Shown piece by piece: positions 17,890 to 27,726 of a stretch of DNA of 64,000 nucleotides (the stretch's first letter is position 1; every line of letters begins with the position of its first letter). Position numbers and translations under genes: made by a program. The notes beneath the pieces are model-generated. The model saw only the letters and a program-made list of their open reading frames with translations. It made no database searches and was not told where the DNA came from. Origin of the DNA: an uncultured Oleiphilus sp. (GTDB lineage Bacteria; Pseudomonadota; Gammaproteobacteria; Pseudomonadales; Oleiphilaceae); the NCBI GenBank assembly GCA_913020045.1, contig CAJWBE010000005.1, positions 78,610 through 142,609 on the forward strand, given 5' to 3'.

Positions 17890-18675
17890 TTAAAAACCTA
17901 AACTAGACAATAAATCGTCTACATCGTCCTGCCCTGAAACGACATCCTCACGTTTTTCAGTGTTCATTTGAGGGCCTTCACCCTCAATACCTCTATCGAC
18001 TTCATCTATGTCGTGAACCGTGCCCGTGATACTGTCTACCTTGCCCGCCATCCTAACTAAGTCGACGAGATTTTCTTCAACTTCTTTCACTAGACCGGTG
18101 ACTCTATGAATCACCTGCCCGGTTAGATCTTGAAAGTCTTGTGCTAACAATATTTCGGACAAGTTAACGTAAACTTTATCGGAATCTACCGATAATTTTT
18201 GCAGGAACTCATCCATCCGCCCAGACAACGCTCTAAATTCTTCGGGCTTCATTTCCTTGCGCTGCAAGCGCCCCCAAGCTTCTTTAAGTTGAACCGCCTC
18301 TTCTTTTATTCCGGAAGCGTAAGGCATTGTTTCTTCGACCAAATCTAGCGTCTTATTTGCCGCTTTATTGGTCATATCAACAACGTAGGTAAGCCGGTCT
18401 GAAGCATCATTCATTTTAGACATTGCTTCCTCATCATGAGGAGGAACAGCACTATCAACATGAAAGTTTCGAATCGATTCGTAAAGAGAGCGAGTTAAGC
18501 GCCCTACTTCTTGATATAAGGTTCGATCGCGAGTTTCGTTTATCTCGTTGATGACTTCCATAGCACCAGAGATATCACCGCTGTCGACGAGTTCTTTCAA
18601 ACGGTAGCTTTGCTCTTTCAACCCGTCTTCAAAAGCTCTCACAGTCTCGTTTTGTTCTTCGGTATTATCAGACAT
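17890..18675 (-). CDS. cheZ: CheY-P phosphatase CheZ
   Basis: A 261-residue helical protein. The catalytic CheZ signature QDFQDLTGQVIHRV is intact at about residues 165-178, and the extreme C-terminus (DVDDLLSSLGF) resembles the CheY-binding tail of CheZ. It accelerates dephosphorylation of CheY-P. It lies between cheY and cheA in the first che operon, the standard gammaproteobacterial order. The second che operon has no cheZ. Confidence 0.93.
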   Translation of the reverse strand: MSDNTEEQNETVRAFEDGLKEQSYRLKELVDSGDISGAMEVINEINETRDRTLYQEVGRLTRSLYESIRNFHVDSAVPPHDEEAMSKMNDASDRLTYVVDMTNKAANKTLDLVEETMPYASGIKEEAVQLKEAWGRLQRKEMKPEEFRALSGRMDEFLQKLSVDSDKVYVNLSEILLAQDFQDLTGQVIHRVTGLVKEVEENLVDLVRMAGKVDSITGTVHDIDEVDRGIEGEGPQMNTEKREDVVSGQDDVDDLLSSLGF

Positions 18676-18689
18676 ATGTGCGACAGCCC

Positions 18690-19076
18690 CTAAGAGTCAA
18701 TACGTTCAAAAATCTTATCGATTTTTTCTTTGAGGACAGCAGCAGTAAACGGCTTGACTACGTAGCCATTGACACCGGCTTGCGCCGCGGCAACGATCTG
18801 ATCACGCTTCGCTTCTGCAGTTACCATTAGGACCGGCATTGTTTTGAGATTATCGTCTGCACGTACATTTTGCAGCAGTTCAATCCCAGTCATACCTGGC
18901 ATGTTCCAATCCGTTACAAGGAAGTCATATTTACCGGTCTGAAGCATAGGCAACGCAGTATTACCGTCGTCAGCTTCATCAGTATTTGTGAACCCTAAAT
19001 CACGAAGTAGGTTTTTTATAATTCTTCTCATAGTCGAAAAATCATCTACGACTAGGATTTTCATATCTTTATTCAA
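18690..19076 (-). CDS. cheY: Chemotaxis response regulator CheY (motor-binding)
   Basis: A receiver-only protein with the phospho-acceptor D56 ([11 protein letters not shown]), the [10 protein letters not shown] switch threonine region and the [11 protein letters not shown] lysine. It closely resembles E. coli-type CheY and should bind FliM. I prefer the TTG at 19076, 5 bases after a GGAGG ribosome site, giving 128 residues. An ATG at 19064 or a GTG at 19088 are possible. It opens the cheY-cheZ-cheA-cheB-motC-motD unit. Confidence 0.92.
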   Translation of the reverse strand: MNKDMKILVVDDFSTMRRIIKNLLRDLGFTNTDEADDGNTALPMLQTGKYDFLVTDWNMPGMTGIELLQNVRADDNLKTMPVLMVTAEAKRDQIVAAAQAGVNGYVVKPFTAAVLKEKIDKIFERIDS

Positions 19077-19182
19077 GTCGACCTCCACTAATGTCGATGC
19101 CCGAAATCACATTGATTCTATACACCCAAGTCTAGTCGCTGTTCTGGTGCTATCCAGTTTTTTTTGGCTTTTATTTCAACGA

Positions 19183-19209
19183 TATCCGGCGGTGACAGGA
19201 GAGATTCAA
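19183..19209 (-). promoter_or_regulatory. Weak FliA-like promoter ahead of cheY
   Basis: On the - strand a GCCGGATA element, one base away from the sigma-28 -10 consensus GCCGATA, is preceded about 14 bases upstream by TGAA. Position suits cheY, but the -35 match is poor. Confidence 0.25.
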
Positions 19210-19263
19210 AATTGATCGAAAGTCGATCTATTTTAAAATTTTGCTTGCCTTAGATAATCTATT

Positions 19264-19278
19264 TCGGCAGGTTGCCGT
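19264..19278 (-). terminator. Small hairpin after fliA
   Basis: A CGGCA/TGCCG stem with a 3-base loop lies about 20 bases past the fliA stop. There is no U-tract, so it may be only a pause or attenuator between fliA and cheY. Confidence 0.25.
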
Positions 19279-19298
19279 AGATCTTAAATTTTCAAGAA

Positions 19299-20006
19299 TT
19301 ATAGCCACTCGCCCATGCGAGCTCTAAGCCTCATGGCAGCTTGAGAGTGTATTTGACTAACGCGAGATTCACTAACGGACAAAACAAGCCCTATTTCCTT
19401 CAGATTCAACTCTTCTTCGTAATATAGCGATAACACCATTTTTTCACGTTCGGGCAGGTTATCGATTTCCGCGATCAGGCGCTCTTTAAATGCTCGCTCT
19501 TGAACTTTCTTACCGGGCCCTTCATGATCATGAACTTTGGCATCTATCATCCCCTCGCCATTTTCAGTCACTTCATCAAGACTAAAAAGCTTGCCGCTAT
19601 TGCTATCTTTTAAACAGGAAAAATACTCATCCAGACTCATGCCTAACTCAGTCGCGATTTCTTCATCTCGCGCATCCCGGCCTTCTCGGTCCTCAACAAT
19701 TTTCACGGCCTCTGCAATTCGGCGTCCATTTCTATGCACAGAACGTGGAACCCAGTCACCCTTGCGAACCTCATCCATCATCGAACCACGTATGCGGATG
19801 CCGGCATAGGTTTCAAATGCGGCGCCTTTGGATGACTCATATTTCTTCGACGCTTCTAGCAAGCCGATCATCCCAGCCTGAATAAGGTCATCGACTTGCA
19901 CGCTAGCAGGAAGCCGCGCCATCAGGTGGTGAGCAATCTTTTTTACAAGAGGCGCGTGCTTTGCGATCAGCTGATCAGCACGCCGTGTTTCTGCTTCGCT
20001 ATACAT
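19299..20006 (-). CDS. fliA: Flagellar sigma factor sigma-28 (FliA)
   Basis: A 235-residue group 3 sigma factor for late flagellar genes. Region 2 is at about 20-95 (HLMARLPASVQVDDLIQAG, FETYAGIRIRGSMMDEVRKGDWVP segments), and region 4 is at the C-terminus (LPEREKMVLSLYYEEELNLKE, SESRVSQIHSQA). I chose ATG 20006 (MYSEAETRRAD) by family length; the frame's first start at 20033 adds nine atypical residues. It follows fleN, the usual polar-flagellum order. No anti-sigma factor flgM is in the window. Confidence 0.95.
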   Translation of the reverse strand: MYSEAETRRADQLIAKHAPLVKKIAHHLMARLPASVQVDDLIQAGMIGLLEASKKYESSKGAAFETYAGIRIRGSMMDEVRKGDWVPRSVHRNGRRIAEAVKIVEDREGRDARDEEIATELGMSLDEYFSCLKDSNSGKLFSLDEVTENGEGMIDAKVHDHEGPGKKVQERAFKERLIAEIDNLPEREKMVLSLYYEEELNLKEIGLVLSVSESRVSQIHSQAAMRLRARMGEWL

Positions 20007-20091
20007 AGACAAAGACCACACAACCCAAGGCAAGATGTTTAATTATTTTTGCTTTCACTACAACTCGATGCAAATCAAAAGTGAACGAAAA

Positions 20092-20904
20092 TCAGGCCTG
20101 AACCAAGCGCTCAACAAAGAACTCTAAGTGCCCACGCGGGCTTGAAGGCAAAGGCCAACTATCGGCTTTTTCCGCAAGCGCTTTATAAGCTAATGATGCC
20201 TTAGCCTTTGGGTATGCCTCAATGACTGGACGCTGCCGTTGAACAGACTTCTTAACGGCCTCATCGAAGGGAATGCAGCCAACATACTGCAGAGCAACAT
20301 CGAGAAAACGATCCGTCACATGCGTTAGTTTTGAAAAAAGATGGCGACCCTCTTCTTGAGACTTAACCATATTAGCTAGCACTCTGAAGCGGTACATATC
20401 ATAATCACGATTGAGCAACTTTATGAGGGCATAGCAATCGGTAATGGATGTTGGCTCATCGACCACGACGACGACAACCTCTTGTGCGGCTCTTAAAAAA
20501 GAAACGACACCGTCTGATATCCCAGCTGCCGTATCAACAATCAACACATCAAGGTCGCTAGCAATTTCACTAAAGGCATTTATTAAACCAGCATGCTCCA
20601 TCGGGTTTAAGGACACCATTTTTTGAGTACCCGACGACGCAGGGACAATCTTAACGCCCTGAGGGCCCTCGACCATAACGTCTTTAAGGGATGCGGTTCC
20701 GTTGATCACGTCAGCAATATTGCCCTTCGAGGAAATGCCGAGCAAAACATCGATATTAGCCAAACCCAAGTCGGCATCAAGCAGCACAACTCTGCGACCC
20801 ATGCGCGCTAATGCAATAGATAAGTTAATAGATACGTTACTTTTGCCTACGCCACCCTTTCCACCAGTGACAGCAATTACTTGAACCGGGCCAGAGTTAG
20901 CCAT
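20092..20904 (-). CDS. fleN: Flagellar number regulator FleN/FlhG (MinD family)
   Basis: A 270-residue ParA/MinD-type ATPase with deviant Walker A GGKGGVGKSN at about 14-23 and the DADLGLAN A' motif. It limits polar flagella number, and in Pseudomonas it antagonises FleQ. It sits between flhF and fliA, which separates it from the other ParA-type gene here (parC). The C-terminus is helical. There is no obvious amphipathic MinD tail, which is normal for FleN. Confidence 0.92.
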   Translation of the reverse strand: MANSGPVQVIAVTGGKGGVGKSNVSINLSIALARMGRRVVLLDADLGLANIDVLLGISSKGNIADVINGTASLKDVMVEGPQGVKIVPASSGTQKMVSLNPMEHAGLINAFSEIASDLDVLIVDTAAGISDGVVSFLRAAQEVVVVVVDEPTSITDCYALIKLLNRDYDMYRFRVLANMVKSQEEGRHLFSKLTHVTDRFLDVALQYVGCIPFDEAVKKSVQRQRPVIEAYPKAKASLAYKALAEKADSWPLPSSPRGHLEFFVERLVQA

Positions 20905-21053
20905 ACCGGTTTGATTCCTCTTAGATTACAACGACACTACTTTCGCAGCATTTACTTTATATTTTTTATCAATTTCAAACGCCAATGCTCTTGAAGAAGT
21001 CTAGCAAAAAAAAATCCGATGACCTATTTATGCCAATTATGCGTTTGTGCAAG

Positions 21054-22349
21054 CTATGCGGAATGCGAAAAGACCGTTTCCGCAGGGCCTTGTTGTTCTT
21101 CGGAGCTGATTGTCACCCATCGCTGGGAACTATTCAACAAGGCCTCGGCTTGCGCCAGCAATCCTTTTGCTTCAAGGCGATGAATGTCTTCAGGAACGCG
21201 CTGCCCATCAGTATAGTAAGCAACGCGCAACTGACACTCCATCAAAAAACTTATGCTTTCGCCCAAGCTAACCGCTTCATCCATCTTAGTCACGATAACC
21301 CCCACCGGATTGATCATTCGATAGTGGTTGTAGTTCGCACACATCACTTGATACTGACCAACGGCGGACATTACTAAGTAAGGCTGGACCCTATGCGCAG
21401 ACATTTTTATTTCGTTCAGTTGCTGCGTCCAACACTTATCGTTCGGCATAAGACCCGCCGTATCAACCAACACCAAGCGCTTATCAGACAAACGATCCAG
21501 TATGGCGTCTAGCGTATTTTGTTCATCAACACTATGCACCGGCACATTAAGAATACGACCAAAAACTTTGAGCTGCTCATGTGCTGCGATTCGATACCGG
21601 TCAGTGGTCACTAGCGCAATGCTGTCCGCTCCAAACTTCATGACGTAACGAGCGGCCATTTTACCAATGGTCATGGTTTTACCGCTTCCAGTAGGGCCTA
21701 CCAAGGCAATAACACCACCCTGATCGATAATTTCCCCATATTCGATGGCAATACTTTGTTCGATTTCTTCTTCCGCTTTAGCCCAAGCGCTACCAGGCGT
21801 TTCTTCTTGACGCACCGCTGCCACCACCTTTTCGCGAAGTGGTTTCGCCAAGCAAATAGACTCTAAACGTTCGGCAACGTGTTTTTGCGCCGCCGTCATC
21901 GTTTCGACTGGTTTAACTGCTGCGGGCGTCACGCTCTGCTGAATCAAACCTCTGAGAGATTCTATCTCTGCTCTCATATCGGTCAATTGATCCCAGCCGG
22001 CGGGTACTGATTCAGCATTGCCCACTGGCAACTCAGCCACCTTCGCCATCGCTGCCGCTGGCTTTTGATTGCGCTTCACATCCTCTATATGTTTCTTCGC
22101 TCGCCCTAATTCATCCTGCAAACGTATGTGCTTTTGCGCATGCAGACGCGCTACTTTAGTAGGACTTGCTGGAACATCGAGCCCGATTGATTGTTGTGCC
22201 TTTTCTTCGTCGTAATCTAATGCCGCCACAATCTCAACGCCGCCATCGACCTTCTCATTCGAGAGAATCATTGCATCTGCGCCGAGCTCCTCCCGAACCA
22301 TCTTAAGAGCATCTTGCATCGTATTTGAGAAAAATCGTTTAACGTTCAT
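21054..22349 (-). CDS. flhF: Polar flagellar placement GTPase FlhF
   Basis: A 431-residue SRP-type GTPase. The N-terminal ~160 residues are the variable B domain, starting with the family signature MNVKRFFSNTMQDALKMVRE. The NG domain follows, with the P-loop GPTGSGKT near residue 216, TTDRYRIAAHEQL and a VDTAG motif. It fixes the flagellar pole together with FleN. It lies 68 bp downstream of flhA. Its presence strongly supports polar flagellation. Confidence 0.93.
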   Translation of the reverse strand: MNVKRFFSNTMQDALKMVREELGADAMILSNEKVDGGVEIVAALDYDEEKAQQSIGLDVPASPTKVARLHAQKHIRLQDELGRAKKHIEDVKRNQKPAAAMAKVAELPVGNAESVPAGWDQLTDMRAEIESLRGLIQQSVTPAAVKPVETMTAAQKHVAERLESICLAKPLREKVVAAVRQEETPGSAWAKAEEEIEQSIAIEYGEIIDQGGVIALVGPTGSGKTMTIGKMAARYVMKFGADSIALVTTDRYRIAAHEQLKVFGRILNVPVHSVDEQNTLDAILDRLSDKRLVLVDTAGLMPNDKCWTQQLNEIKMSAHRVQPYLVMSAVGQYQVMCANYNHYRMINPVGVIVTKMDEAVSLGESISFLMECQLRVAYYTDGQRVPEDIHRLEAKGLLAQAEALLNSSQRWVTISSEEQQGPAETVFSHSA

Positions 22350-22399
22350 ATCTATGTCCTACACCTTACTTCTGCGTGCTTCGCCAAAGGCGACTGCGA

Positions 22400-22416
22400 G
22401 GCACTTGAAGCGCCAA
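22400..22416 (-). promoter_or_regulatory. Possible sigma-54 promoter ahead of flhF
   Basis: On the - strand TTGGCGCTTCAAGTGCCT keeps GG-N10-GC spacing, and the -24 TTGG is good, but the -12 is GTGC. It lies in the 68-bp flhA-flhF gap, about 55 bases before the flhF ATG. Confidence 0.3.
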
Positions 22417-22417
22417 A

Positions 22418-24586
22418 TTATTGACCGACCGTTGCCACAATATTTATCTGCTTGTTGTCTGGTACTTCCTGATAAGACAACACTCTCATCGCACTAATAC
22501 TGACCCGAATAAACCTTGCTAACAGCGGCCTCAATGGCGCTGACACCAGCAATATTGCTGGCTGGCCAAGCATTTCTTGTCGCTGGGCTGAGTCACTCAA
22601 TGAGCGCTGGAGTGATTCAACTATCTGAGGCTCTAACACCAAGCCCATATCATCCGCAACGCCAGTTTTTTGTGACTGATGCACTGACTTAAGCAATAGC
22701 TGTTCCAAGTCTGGCTCTAGAGTGATAACAGGGATTTCTGCTTCGGCACCACAAAGCGTCTGCGCGATCATACGGCGCAAGGCATGACGACAAGACTCCG
22801 TTAGCTGCGTCGCATCCGAACTACTTGGCCCCATATTAACAATGGCCTCTGCGATCGAACGCATATCTCTGATGGGCACATCTTCAATCAATAAGCTCTG
22901 TAAAACCTTCAGCAAAACACTAACGGAAACACAGTTCGGTACTAACTCTTCAGCAAGTTTTGGCGAGCCACGCGTTAGCTGGTCCAACCACTGCTGCACT
23001 TCTTCATGGCCAATCAACTCATTCGCATGCTTTTGCAAAACCTGATTTAAGTGCGTTGCAACAACCGTGCTTGAATCGACCACTGTATAACCTAAGGTCT
23101 GCGCGTGATCCTTTTGACTAGACTCAATCCAAATGGCATCCAAACCGAACGCGGGGTCTCTGCCCTCGATACCTTCAACCGTGCCAAATACCTGGCCAGG
23201 ATTAATCGCCAACTCTCTATCTGGATGTATCTCAGCTTCTGCAATATTCACCCCCATCAGCGTAATTCGATAAACGTTTGGCATCAGGTCTAAGTTGTCG
23301 CGAATATGAACCGACGGCATTAAGAACCCTAATTCTTGCGATAATTTTTTTCGAACGCCTTTTATTCGTCCAAGCAACTGACCGCCCTGTGATTTATCTA
23401 CCAAAGGAATCAGCCGATAACCGACTTCCAAGCCAATCACATCAACCGCTGTCACGTCGTCCCAACCTAACTCTGGGGTCGTTCTTTCAGACTCACTTGC
23501 CGGCGCAGGCAGTGCATCCGCGGCTTGATTGGCGATTGCGTCTTGAAGGCCGGAACTGCCAGATTTTCTGCGCGGCATAGGGCCATCATAAGACTCAACG
23601 GCGGCCTCTTTACGGCGCTTATCAAAGTACCAAGCACCGACCGCAGTTAAGGTACCTAGACCAACAAACGCAACATGCGGCATACCCGGCACTAAGCCCA
23701 TAACAATCAAGATCGCAGAAGCTATGTACAGCGCTTTCGGCTCAACAAACATTTGGTCAAAAATTTGACTCGACATATCCTGAGTGGTGCTAACCCGTGT
23801 CACCATAATGGCGGCAGCGGTCGAAAGCAGCAATGACGGGATCTGAGCGACTAGACCGTCCCCGATCGTAAGCAAAGAATATTTTTCCATCGCATCAGAA
23901 AAGTCCAAACCGTGTTGGACCATACCGATACTCAGCCCGCCAATAATATTGATCGCGAGAATGAGCAAACCCGCAATCGCATCACCACGGACAAACTTAC
24001 TAGCACCGTCCATTGACCCATAGAAGTCAGCCTCTTCAGCAACCTCCTCTCGTCGCTCTTTAGCCGCCTGCTGATCAATAATTCCTGCATTCAGGTCGGC
24101 ATCAATTGCCATCTGTTTGCCCGGCATGGCATCCAAGGTAAAGCGCGCGCTCACTTCCGAAACTCGTCCAGCACCTTTGGTCACAACCACAAAATTGATA
24201 ATCATCAATATCGCGAAAACCACCAAACCTACGGCATAGTTTCCGCCAATCACAACCTCTCCAAACGCCTCGATAACCTTACCTGCAGCGTCACCACCTT
24301 CGTGACCTTCTAACAACACGACTCGCGTCGATGCAACGTTCAAGGCAAGTCGGAGCAAGGTCGCAACTAACAATACCGTTGGAAAAATCGCAAACTCCAT
24401 CGGACGCAACGAATAGATACAAACCAGCAGAACCACGAGCGATAAGGCGATGTTAAAAGTAAATAGTAAGTCTAAGAGAAAGGGAGGGACCGGCAGAGTC
24501 ATCATTCCCAGCATGCCAACCAACAGAATGGGGATACCCATGTTGGATTGAACTAATCGGAACTGATTAAGTGTCGCTGTTTGCAT
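22418..24586 (-). CDS. flhA: Flagellar export gate protein FlhA
   Basis: A 722-residue FHIPEP family protein, slightly longer than the common ~690. The N-terminal ~330 residues hold about eight membrane segments, with the FHIPEP-type conserved loop (RFTLDAMPGKQMAIDADLNAG in pieces at about 155-175). The C-terminal cytoplasmic domain that forms the nonameric ring and docks export substrates covers about 370-720. It is a separate transcription unit, with a 165-bp gap after flhB that contains a sigma-54 promoter. Confidence 0.95.
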   Translation of the reverse strand: MQTATLNQFRLVQSNMGIPILLVGMLGMMTLPVPPFLLDLLFTFNIALSLVVLLVCIYSLRPMEFAIFPTVLLVATLLRLALNVASTRVVLLEGHEGGDAAGKVIEAFGEVVIGGNYAVGLVVFAILMIINFVVVTKGAGRVSEVSARFTLDAMPGKQMAIDADLNAGIIDQQAAKERREEVAEEADFYGSMDGASKFVRGDAIAGLLILAINIIGGLSIGMVQHGLDFSDAMEKYSLLTIGDGLVAQIPSLLLSTAAAIMVTRVSTTQDMSSQIFDQMFVEPKALYIASAILIVMGLVPGMPHVAFVGLGTLTAVGAWYFDKRRKEAAVESYDGPMPRRKSGSSGLQDAIANQAADALPAPASESERTTPELGWDDVTAVDVIGLEVGYRLIPLVDKSQGGQLLGRIKGVRKKLSQELGFLMPSVHIRDNLDLMPNVYRITLMGVNIAEAEIHPDRELAINPGQVFGTVEGIEGRDPAFGLDAIWIESSQKDHAQTLGYTVVDSSTVVATHLNQVLQKHANELIGHEEVQQWLDQLTRGSPKLAEELVPNCVSVSVLLKVLQSLLIEDVPIRDMRSIAEAIVNMGPSSSDATQLTESCRHALRRMIAQTLCGAEAEIPVITLEPDLEQLLLKSVHQSQKTGVADDMGLVLEPQIVESLQRSLSDSAQRQEMLGQPAILLVSAPLRPLLARFIRVSISAMRVLSYQEVPDNKQINIVATVGQ

Positions 24587-24668
24587 AAAAATATCGCATC
24601 GCTTGGTCTTTCAAGAGAACCAAATAAATGACGATATCTCGGCACTTATTTGCTAGTAAACCTAGTTC

Positions 24669-24685
24669 TGCAAGAAGCGCACCGA
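24669..24685 (-). promoter_or_regulatory. Candidate sigma-54 promoter for flhA
   Basis: On the - strand TCGGTGCGCTTCTTGCA shows GG-N10-GC with a perfect TTGCA -12 element. It lies about 85 bases before the flhA ATG. Confidence 0.6.
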
Positions 24686-24751
24686 CATTGGAAAGCGATA
24701 GATAAAAAGATACAGATAAAAGTAAGCGTCAGGCAATTCACTAGCCCAGCA

Positions 24752-25888
24752 TTATTCGTCGCGCTTTAATTCGTCTGGAATAGGCAGATCAGGCATATTC
24801 GGACGCTTGGAAGCACGACGTCTGAATTGCCGAAGTTGAAACACGTAAGCCAGTATCTGAGCGACTGCCATGTAGAGGCCAGAAGGAATCTCCTGCCCTA
24901 TTTCAGAATTATAATATACCGCCCGCGCCAGAGCCGGCGCCTCAACAATCTCAACGTCGTTCGCATTTGCAATCTCTCTTATTTTTAAAGCAATCTGATC
25001 GCCGCCTTTGGCTAGCAATATCGGCGCATCATCGCTATCCGGCTTATAACGAAGCGCGACAGAGAAATGCGTTGGGTTGGTGATAACAACATCGGCTAAG
25101 GGCACATCCTGCATCATACGACGTTGCGACATTTCACGCTGAAGCTGACGTACCTTTGCCTTAACTTCTGGCTTACCTTCAGTATCTTTATACTCGTCGC
25201 GTATCTCTTGCTTTGTCATTTTAAGATTTTTCTGATGCTCATATATCTGAAAAGGAACATCGACAATGACGATAACAATCATCGTGCAAGACAGCAGAAA
25301 AAAGCTCCAGCCGAGTATTCGAGCAGCATGCGCCATCGCAGGGACAGTCGCCTCACGGGATAAGCCTAGCAACTCATCTGTTTGCGTATGTAAAATAATT
25401 AGCGCAAAAAACAATACCACTGCCACTTTCGCGATCGCTTTCGCTAACTCGACTAGAGACTTTAGCGAGAACATACGACCAAGACCTTTGATCGGGTTCA
25501 TTCTGCTGAATTTTGGCGCAACGGCCTTGGCAGACAACAGCCAGCCACCTAAGGCAATAGAGCCCGCAATCGAAGCGATGAAAAGAAATATCATCAACGG
25601 AGCCAATGCCCCAACGGCCTCAATAGCCGAGTTAGCGAGGTACAAACCCATTTGCTTTTCATCAAAAAGCGCTTCACGCGGCAACGAGAAAGTACTACGC
25701 ATAATATCCGTCATAGACTTACCAAGCTGCTCGCCAATTATAAGCAAACCGCCCGTGCCCATCATTAGAATCGTCGCCGTATTCAGCTCTTTAGAGCGCG
25801 CTACTTGCCCCTCATCACGCGCCTTTTCGAGGCGCTTGGGGGTGGGCTCTTCGGTTTTTTCCTGACTGCTGTCGTTGTCTTCAGCCAT
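24752..25888 (-). CDS. flhB: Flagellar export switch protein FlhB
   Basis: A 378-residue export gate protein with a hydrophilic N-terminus (QEKTEEPTPKRLEKARDEGQVARSKE is the family opening, here in order), four membrane segments up to about residue 215, and a cytoplasmic domain with the autocleavage site NPTHF at about 270. FlhB cleavage switches export from rod/hook to filament substrates together with FliK. It follows fliR by 2 bp at the end of the fliLMNOPQR-flhB unit. Confidence 0.95.
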   Translation of the reverse strand: MAEDNDSSQEKTEEPTPKRLEKARDEGQVARSKELNTATILMMGTGGLLIIGEQLGKSMTDIMRSTFSLPREALFDEKQMGLYLANSAIEAVGALAPLMIFLFIASIAGSIALGGWLLSAKAVAPKFSRMNPIKGLGRMFSLKSLVELAKAIAKVAVVLFFALIILHTQTDELLGLSREATVPAMAHAARILGWSFFLLSCTMIVIVIVDVPFQIYEHQKNLKMTKQEIRDEYKDTEGKPEVKAKVRQLQREMSQRRMMQDVPLADVVITNPTHFSVALRYKPDSDDAPILLAKGGDQIALKIREIANANDVEIVEAPALARAVYYNSEIGQEIPSGLYMAVAQILAYVFQLRQFRRRASKRPNMPDLPIPDELKRDE

Positions 25889-25890
25889 AA

Positions 25891-26679
25891 TCAGCCACCC
25901 TGAAGCTCACGCAGATACAAAAACGTTTCTAGACTCAATTTCTCGAACTGAGGCAATAAACCAGGAACACTCACCCAAATAATAAACAGACCAAACAACA
26001 TACCGATCGGGAAACCCAGCGAAAAGACATTCATTTGCGGCGCAGCCCGCGTCATGATGCCAAATGAAAGGTTAACGATCAGCACAGCCGTAATGACGGG
26101 CAATGACAAAATAAGTGCAGAGGCGAACATCCAACTAACGCGCATCACCATTTCCCAAACATGAACTAGGGTGATACTGCCGGGACCAACGATCGTTGCC
26201 GACACGGGCCAAGTTCGAAAACTCTCGACGATCACCTCAATCATCACCAAGTGCCCGTTCATGGCCAGAAATACTAAGGTAACGCCCACTAGAAAAATTT
26301 GAGATAAAACAGGAACGTTTACGCCATTTGCAGGGTCGACCATAGAGGCGAACCCAAGCCCCATCTGCATCGCAATCATTTGGCCTGCGACGACAAATAA
26401 CTGCATCAACATAACAAACATGAAACCCAGCAAGGAGCCAATTAGAATTTGCTGAAGTGTAATAAACACAGCGTCGACAGACAGCGCTTCAACCACAGGA
26501 ACGGGATCTAATAAAGGAGCGACAATCACAGTAACGGCCAACGCGAGACCCATGCGAATTCGCATAGACACCAAACGCGTCCCAATAATAGGGATCACCA
26601 TAAAAAAGCTGCCAATACGGAACAATGGCCACAATAGCTGCCCTAACCAAGCGCCGATCTGGGCATCTGTAAGGATCAC
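25891..26679 (-). CDS. fliR: Flagellar export gate protein FliR
   Basis: A 262-residue membrane protein with about six hydrophobic segments, of normal family length. It forms the FliPQR core of the type III export gate in the MS ring. The frame begins with GTG (VILTDAQIGAWLGQLLWPL), preceded by an AGG element. It starts just after fliQ ends and abuts flhB, consistent with a tightly packed export-gate operon. Confidence 0.93.
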   Translation of the reverse strand: MILTDAQIGAWLGQLLWPLFRIGSFFMVIPIIGTRLVSMRIRMGLALAVTVIVAPLLDPVPVVEALSVDAVFITLQQILIGSLLGFMFVMLMQLFVVAGQMIAMQMGLGFASMVDPANGVNVPVLSQIFLVGVTLVFLAMNGHLVMIEVIVESFRTWPVSATIVGPGSITLVHVWEMVMRVSWMFASALILSLPVITAVLIVNLSFGIMTRAAPQMNVFSLGFPIGMLFGLFIIWVSVPGLLPQFEKLSLETFLYLRELQGG

Positions 26680-26681
26680 AA

Positions 26682-26951
26682 CTAGCCTAAAACTAACGGA
26701 ATGTTGACGATCAGACCCTGAGTAAAATCAATGATCTTTTGCATCATATAAGGCCCTGCCGCGATGATCATCAGCAAGGTGATAAGCAAACGAGGTAAGA
26801 AACTAAGTGTCTGCTCATTAATTTGAGTGGCTGCCTGAAAAACACTCACGACAAGACCGACAATCAAACTAGGCGTTAGAATAAGCGCAACTAAGGAAAC
26901 AATTAGCCAAACAGCATCTCTCACTAGCTCCATTGCTACTTCAGGTGTCAT
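26682..26951 (-). CDS. fliQ: Flagellar export gate protein FliQ
   Basis: An 89-residue protein with two membrane helices (about 15-40 and 52-75), typical of FliQ. The segment VFQAATQINEQTLSFLPR is the conserved family loop. It lies between fliP and fliR, 34 bp after fliP and 2 bp before fliR. Confidence 0.93.
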   Translation of the reverse strand: MTPEVAMELVRDAVWLIVSLVALILTPSLIVGLVVSVFQAATQINEQTLSFLPRLLITLLMIIAAGPYMMQKIIDFTQGLIVNIPLVLG

Positions 26952-26985
26952 TATTTACTACCCCGCTCGCTACAAAGAATTGGCA

Positions 26986-27726
26986 TCAAACATTAAAGCT
27001 CGCCGCCAGCGTTCCCATTATTAGAGCCCAACCATCAATCAAAACAAAAAACATAATCTTAAACGGTAACGAAATAATAATCGGCGACAACATCATCATA
27101 CCCATTGCCATCAGTACACTCGCCACAACCATATCGATAACAAGAAATGGCAGGAATAACATAAAGCCAATTTGAAAGGCTGTCTTAAGCTCACTCGTGA
27201 CAAACGCCGGCATCAACACCCAAAACGATAAGTTTTCTGGGCTATCTGCTGTCTGCCCCGAAATCCGCAAGAACAAGGCAATATCATCCTCCCGCGTCTG
27301 ACCTAACATGAACTCTCGAAACGGCAGGCTCGCCTTTTCAACCGCTTCAAGAGGCTTCAATTCCTCGTTGATATAGGGCTGTATCGCTGTTTGATTCACT
27401 TTTTCTATCACCGGCGACATGATAAAAATCGTCAGGAACAAAGTTAACCCTAGGATGATTTGATTCGAAGGCGTCTGCTGCAAACCGAGCGCCTGCCTTA
27501 GGATAGAAAACACGATGATGATGCGCGTAAATGACGTCATCATCATCAACATCGCGGGCAAAAAAGTCAGCGCCGTCATAAGCGCCATGATTTGAAGCGT
27601 CACTGAATATGACTGAGAGCCATCTTCATTAGTGACCAACTGTAAAGCAGGTATTCCCGTATCGGCCGCCATTACAAAGGAAACAGGCGAAACTAATAGT
27701 AGAGTAAACCAAACAAACCTATGCAT
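26986..27726 (-). CDS. fliP: Flagellar export gate protein FliP
   Basis: A 246-residue protein with a cleavable signal peptide ([20 protein letters not shown]) and about four membrane segments. Family signatures include [21 protein letters not shown] and [16 protein letters not shown] chose ATG 27726, which overlaps the fliO end by 8 bases. The longer frame to 27828 would add an arginine-rich extension overlapping fliO and lacks the signal peptide at its start, so it is rejected. Confidence 0.94.
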   Translation of the reverse strand: MHRFVWFTLLLVSPVSFVMAADTGIPALQLVTNEDGSQSYSVTLQIMALMTALTFLPAMLMMMTSFTRIIIVFSILRQALGLQQTPSNQIILGLTLFLTIFIMSPVIEKVNQTAIQPYINEELKPLEAVEKASLPFREFMLGQTREDDIALFLRISGQTADSPENLSFWVLMPAFVTSELKTAFQIGFMLFLPFLVIDMVVASVLMAMGMMMLSPIIISLPFKIMFFVLIDGWALIMGTLAASFNV